DNA from: Maribacter forsetii DSM 18668
GTDB lineage: Bacteria > Bacteroidota > Bacteroidia > Flavobacteriales > Flavobacteriaceae
Length of the DNA stretch: 64,000 nucleotides
Assembly (NCBI RefSeq): GCF_000744105.1
Contig: NZ_JQLH01000001.1
Span: 62,001-126,000 of the forward strand
Direction: 5' to 3'
The translations under genes and the position numbers were made by a program. Below the pieces are notes generated by a model. It did not search any database. It was not told where the DNA came from and saw only the letters and a list, made by a program, of their open reading frames with translations. Of the stretch, positions 59,973 through 64,000 are shown one piece after another; the first letter of the stretch is position 1; each line of letters opens with the position of its first letter.

Positions 59973-60166
59973 TTTTAGAAGTTGGTAATCTTGATGGTCT
60001 TGCTACATTTTTGTTTCTAATTATGTTTGGTCCCGCAATATTGTTCATCATAATCGGAGCGATTTTGTTTTATTATAAAAAGAAAAAAGCGGGTAAGGTC
60101 TTTATGATATTAGCAGGCGTGTATTGCCTAATAAGCCTTGGTATATGCGGTGCTATGCTATCTTAG
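59969..60166 (+). CDS. Small two-helix membrane protein of the Lgt-radical SAM operon
   Basis: A 65-residue protein with two membrane helices (about 11-33, FLFLIMFGPAILFIIIGAILF, and 43-61) joined by a basic YYKKKKAGK turn. It overlaps the radical SAM gene by 4 bp, so it is co-translated and likely works with the two enzymes. No family recognised. It is convergent with the receptor gene at 60173. Confidence 0.7.
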   Translation: MILEVGNLDGLATFLFLIMFGPAILFIIIGAILFYYKKKKAGKVFMILAGVYCLISLGICGAMLS

Positions 60167-60172
60167 AAATTG

Positions 60173-62572
60173 TTATAATCGCTTATTTTCGTCTGTATTC
60201 TTACTTTTAGAATTATCACGGATTTTTGTGTTCCCGAATTTATATCTAAAACCGAATACAAATAATCGACTTTCAGGCCTAGTACTTGTAGCGTTATTTT
60301 GGTCAAGGTAGTTTCTTGTAGAAAAAGTATTTCCGTTATTAAATATATCTTCTACTCCTATTGAAACACTAGCATCTTTATTCCAAAAAGTCTTTCTAAA
60401 ATTTATACCTAATTTACTATAGGCTCTATATCTAGCATTACCTCTAACGTACGGAGAAATATAGTTAAAAGCTAAATCTGCATAGAGCGATTCGTCTTTT
60501 AAAAGGGTAAAATAGTTATTCGCTCTTACATATGTTGTCCAAATAGAATTCTCAATAATAGCATCTGTTGTTATATCATTAAACTTATTTTGATTATAAG
60601 ATTGGCTCACCAAAAAATAAAAGTACCAGTATGACGTAAGATATTTAGACACACTTATATCTGCGCCAAAACTGTAATTGGTTTCTAAATTTAGATATTG
60701 GGCTTTGAGGATATTCGTCGTATTATCTTGAATAAATTGTAGTACTTGTTCGTCTGATTTTATACTGGTAAATAAGGCAAACTTAAAGTCTTTGTCGTAC
60801 ACATAATCAACTTCTGCGTATGTGCGGTAAGCTGGTTTTAAATTAGGGTTTCCCTCAAGGATAGAATTTGCGGATAGGTAATATTGAAAAGGGTTAATAC
60901 TGCTATATCTTGCCCGCGTAATTCGCCTGTAGTATTTTACCATGAAAGCATTTTTGTCTTTTGTATAAGACATTGACAGGTTTGGGAACAAATCAAAATA
61001 AGAAGTCGTGTTCGTCAACGATAAAACATCTAAATCTCCCTTTGTATCTGTATATTCTGCTCTAAGACCTACATTCAACTTCCATTTTTCCCAATTGTTG
61101 CTAAGACTGACATACCCTGCATAAATTTGTTCGTCGTAATTGAAAATACCAGATTCCGTAGGGTCGACACCTTCAAAGGTATCATCGAAGCCTGACTGTA
61201 ATATACTTGCTTCTGAGTTTATATTGGCAAACCTTAAACCAGTTTCCATAGTAGAATGCTCTGATAATGGTAAGGTAAGATCTGTTTGGGCACTGAAAAG
61301 ATTTATGATTTGGTCTGATTCTACATTTAAAGTATTCTCAGAAGTATTCTCTATAAAACCCTCTACAATGGCATTGTTTAATTCCTGACTCTCTTTAAAA
61401 TCATAATATGTATAATGTGCATTTGTTGCTATTTCTGCTCCTTTATCACTCAATTTATGTACCCAATCTAAATAGTTAGAGGAGTTATAGGTATCATCGT
61501 TTACTATATTGAGCCCTTTTAAACGCGCTATTAAATCTGCATCTGTATTTCCTATATTGGTCGTAGAAGTATATAAGCTGTTGCCATTGGGCGAAAAACT
61601 TGAGGTGGAAGAAAGACTAATCGCATTTTTATCATTTAATTCAACATCTAAAAAAAGGTTTAGATTATGACTTTTTTTCTTAGAAATAGATTTTTGCTCT
61701 GCTGTCCAAATATCACTTTCCTGTCCGTCTTCAAAAAATGTGGTAACATCAGAGTACCTGGTCCAATCCCTATCATGACTAAAGCTATAGTTTGTTGAAA
61801 AATCTATTTTTTTACCTTTAAAAAAGTGATCTGTACCTACAGTATGTTTTGGTAAAACCCCTTGTGTATATCTATTAAAAACAGCACCATTATAACCTGC
61901 AACCAGGTTTTTCTTCATTTTAATGTCAATCAACAATCCGCCTTCAGCACTATATTTTGCAGGGGGACTCGTTATTACTTCTATAGATTGTACATTACCT
62001 GCTGAACTGCCGCTAAGTAAATTAATAATATCACTTTCTGGTAAGTTCACTAGCTTACCATTGATCATCACATTAACATTAGGGCTGCCATTAATGTACA
62101 GTCGATTATTCATTACCATTACACCAGGAGTACGTTTTAGAACACTCCAGATATCTCCATCAGAAATTGCAGTGTTTTCCACAGTAAAAATATGCCGATC
62201 CGCCAGTTGTTCTAATTTCGGTTTGTTTTGAGTTACAACCACTTCGTCTAACTCTTGGGCGCTTTGAAGAATTAGAGGTTTCAGTTCTATATTTTCTGTA
62301 ACTGAAATATTAGCGCTCTCAACAGTATTTGCTATATAACTGGCAACAATATTATACGTACCTGAAGAAACTGCTTTAAATTCATAAAAACCTTGATCAT
62401 TTGTTACTGTGCCTTTAATGAATTCACCTTCGCCGGTCAACAAAATTACATTTGCTAAAACGACAGGGTTATGATTTTCATCTACTACTACACCTTTAAT
62501 AATAAAATCTTGGGCAAACGCTAGGGTAAACGTAAGACAGAGTAGTAGTGTTAAGTAAAAATTCCTAGTCAT
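60173..62572 (-). CDS. Outer-membrane beta-barrel receptor with N-terminal CarboxypepD_reg-like domain
   Basis: A 799-residue TonB-dependent-receptor-like protein: signal peptide (about 1-20), a CarboxypepD_reg-like domain (IIKGVVVDENHNPVVLANVILL), a plug-like domain (LEQLADRHIFTVENTAISDGDIWSVLKRTPGVMVM and NVMINGKLVNLPES) and an outer-membrane barrel of the OMP_b-brl family ending VFGFRYKFGNTKIRDNS. No SusD gene is adjacent. It is paralogous to the next gene upstream. Confidence 0.9.
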   Translation of the reverse strand: MTRNFYLTLLLCLTFTLAFAQDFIIKGVVVDENHNPVVLANVILLTGEGEFIKGTVTNDQGFYEFKAVSSGTYNIVASYIANTVESANISVTENIELKPLILQSAQELDEVVVTQNKPKLEQLADRHIFTVENTAISDGDIWSVLKRTPGVMVMNNRLYINGSPNVNVMINGKLVNLPESDIINLLSGSSAGNVQSIEVITSPPAKYSAEGGLLIDIKMKKNLVAGYNGAVFNRYTQGVLPKHTVGTDHFFKGKKIDFSTNYSFSHDRDWTRYSDVTTFFEDGQESDIWTAEQKSISKKKSHNLNLFLDVELNDKNAISLSSTSSFSPNGNSLYTSTTNIGNTDADLIARLKGLNIVNDDTYNSSNYLDWVHKLSDKGAEIATNAHYTYYDFKESQELNNAIVEGFIENTSENTLNVESDQIINLFSAQTDLTLPLSEHSTMETGLRFANINSEASILQSGFDDTFEGVDPTESGIFNYDEQIYAGYVSLSNNWEKWKLNVGLRAEYTDTKGDLDVLSLTNTTSYFDLFPNLSMSYTKDKNAFMVKYYRRITRARYSSINPFQYYLSANSILEGNPNLKPAYRTYAEVDYVYDKDFKFALFTSIKSDEQVLQFIQDNTTNILKAQYLNLETNYSFGADISVSKYLTSYWYFYFLVSQSYNQNKFNDITTDAIIENSIWTTYVRANNYFTLLKDESLYADLAFNYISPYVRGNARYRAYSKLGINFRKTFWNKDASVSIGVEDIFNNGNTFSTRNYLDQNNATSTRPESRLFVFGFRYKFGNTKIRDNSKSKNTDENKRL

Positions 62573-62682
62573 TTAGTGTGCGTAAAACACCTAAATGTAG
62601 GAAAGTAATATTGAATTATCTTACAGTATTCTTAAATTTTTCTTAATAAAAAACAAAGGTTCTGATAGTTAAACAGTTAGCC

Positions 62683-64000
62683 TTAATCAAGGCGTTCTCT
62701 CTCTATTTTATCTATATCACGCTGATTGTCTTCTAAGCGGAAATTACCAAAGTTATACGTGAAGCCAAACTTTACATATTGAGTTTCGGGTTTAATAAAA
62801 AAACTGTTATCCTGATTTAAATATTTAGAAGATAAATAAGAATTGTAGTTTCCTAATAAATCATTGGCACTTACACTCAAAACCGCTCTGTTATCTAAAA
62901 AAGATTTTCTTAGGCCCACTGATAGATTGGTAGATTCCTCTTGAATGAAAGAACCTTGTAGCCAACCTGATAAATATACAAATCCTAATTCTCCCTTAAA
63001 ACTACCATCGTTGGAAAGCGTCACGTAATTGGTAAGGTCAACATATGCCCCGTTGTAATCATTCTTAAATGTATAATCATCGCTCTGTAGGGCTATAAAT
63101 GTTTCATCTTCATGAAATAACGAAATATAGCTATACAAATACCACCTGTTGGTAATAGATTTTCCATAGGTAAAATCGAACCCATAGGAAGTACTTTCCA
63201 GTACATTTTGCGTAATATCCCTCAAAACAAAATCATTATTGTCTTGAAAAGTAAGAGTTGAAATATACTTGCCATTATCTCTATAATAGAAATCAAAATA
63301 GTATTCTTGATTCAGCGTATAATTCAAATTAAAATTATGACTAAAGCTTGGTGTTAAATTAGGGTTCCCTTCCTCAAAGGTGCGCTCATTAATATATGTT
63401 CTAAACGGATTTAAATCTTCATACCTAGGGCGCTGTACCTTTCTTGCATAATCAAACGATAAACTGTGATTTTCATTAATACTATGTAGTATGTACAAGG
63501 ACGGAAAAAGTTCAAAATAGTTAAGATCATTTATACTAGATACATTGACCGACACCCCAGAACTTTCTGTTTGTTCTGCACGTAATCCTGTTTTTACGCT
63601 CCATTTTTCCCAGTCTTTGGATAAACTAAAGTATCCCGCATATACGCTTTCATCATAGGTGTAGTCATCAGACAAATTGGATATAAACTCCGTTCCGTTA
63701 TTCTCTAAAAAATAATCTAATTTACTTTCAGAGTCTATAAAAGAACCTTTTGCCCCTGTTTCAAAAAATACACTACCTAAATAATCAGTGTAATCTATTT
63801 GAGCAGTCTTTATTTCTATATGTTGATTGGCAATAGTAGAGAAATTAAAATCGCGAAGAAATGAGCCGCTAGGTTGAAAATAATCTGAGTTTACTTCTTG
63901 ATTTCGATCTAAATCAAAATTTGTATAATGTGCATTTACTGTTAAGTTCCCTTGGTCCTTAAATTGATGTTTGAATGTAAGATCACCGGAAATATTATTC
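62683..64000 (-). CDS. Paralogous outer-membrane beta-barrel receptor (partial, cut by window end)
   Basis: The frame is open to the last base of the window; the visible 438 codons are the barrel part, and the start lies beyond the end. It matches the barrel of the receptor at 60173 in phrases such as YAGYFSLSKDWEKWSVKTGLRAEQTESSG, YFELFPSLYI, EGNPNLTPSF and YVKFGFTYNFGNFRLEDN. The two genes are tandem paralogues on the same strand, 110 bp apart. A TTG at 63675 inside this frame is not a real start. Confidence 0.88.
   Translation of the reverse strand, partial: NNISGDLTFKHQFKDQGNLTVNAHYTNFDLDRNQEVNSDYFQPSGSFLRDFNFSTIANQHIEIKTAQIDYTDYLGSVFFETGAKGSFIDSESKLDYFLENNGTEFISNLSDDYTYDESVYAGYFSLSKDWEKWSVKTGLRAEQTESSGVSVNVSSINDLNYFELFPSLYILHSINENHSLSFDYARKVQRPRYEDLNPFRTYINERTFEEGNPNLTPSFSHNFNLNYTLNQEYYFDFYYRDNGKYISTLTFQDNNDFVLRDITQNVLESTSYGFDFTYGKSITNRWYLYSYISLFHEDETFIALQSDDYTFKNDYNGAYVDLTNYVTLSNDGSFKGELGFVYLSGWLQGSFIQEESTNLSVGLRKSFLDNRAVLSVSANDLLGNYNSYLSSKYLNQDNSFFIKPETQYVKFGFTYNFGNFRLEDNQRDIDKIERERLD

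Overview
The window is an AT-rich chromosomal segment from a marine-type member of the Bacteroidota, most likely family Flavobacteriaceae (Maribacter/Zobellia-like; genus is a guess). This rests on TAnnTTTG promoter elements, some close to the start codon, on OMP-beta-barrel/CarboxypepD_reg receptors, on flavobacterial small lipoproteins, and on families such as DUF6327, DUF4202, PA2169 and PepSY-like secreted proteins. No prophage, IS element, rRNA operon or CRISPR array was seen. One tRNA (anticodon CAT) is present.

Region by region. 0-3.6 kb: the end of a large AsmA-like protein, a small acidic lipoprotein and two tandem AraC-type paralogues. 3.6-11 kb: a stress/DNA-protection group (a SRAP-fold protein without its catalytic residues, PA2169 four-helix protein, HVA1/Tudor-like protein, topoisomerase IB, a class III cyclase-like DUF2652 protein, Dps, a DUF6327-holin-YtxH operon, an aldehyde dehydrogenase). 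11-16 kb: a giant lipoprotein joining a degenerate metallophosphatase, a kinase-like segment and an outer-membrane barrel, then an HD domain fused to a Pycsar-type transmembrane effector module.

16.3-37.4 kb is a complete assimilatory nitrate/nitrite system: a rubredoxin-tailed redox protein, a nitrate reductase fused to its own FAD/[2Fe-2S] electron-transfer module, a NarL-type regulator, an outer-membrane porin, an NrtABCD-type ABC importer, an FNR-like regulator, a NarK transporter, siroheme enzymes (SUMT and precorrin-2 dehydrogenase), NirB, NirD, DUF4202 and a NarX-like kinase. The main promoters of this block carry the same 16-bp palindrome, TACGTAT-N2-ATACGTA. Three perfect copies were found, all in nitrate-gene promoters. 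It is a 7-2-7 arrangement like the NarL operator of Enterobacteria.

37.4-53.7 kb: small secreted helical proteins, a NahK-like kinase, a TVP38 membrane protein, an SdiA-regulated-like protein, two two-component systems, a TlpA-type thioredoxin, several small envelope proteins and an M14 carboxypeptidase. 53.9-54.4 kb: a GIY-YIG nuclease gene lies just downstream of the CAT tRNA, between 68-bp direct repeats made of the tRNA 3' end plus its terminator, and ends in a degenerate tRNA 3' half. 54.5-60.2 kb: methylmalonyl-CoA epimerase, RbfA, LolC/E-like permease, DusB, and an overlapping three-gene operon of an Lgt-like membrane enzyme, a radical SAM protein resembling archaeal tetraether lipid synthase, and a small membrane protein. 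60.2-64 kb: two paralogous outer-membrane receptors, the second cut by the window end.
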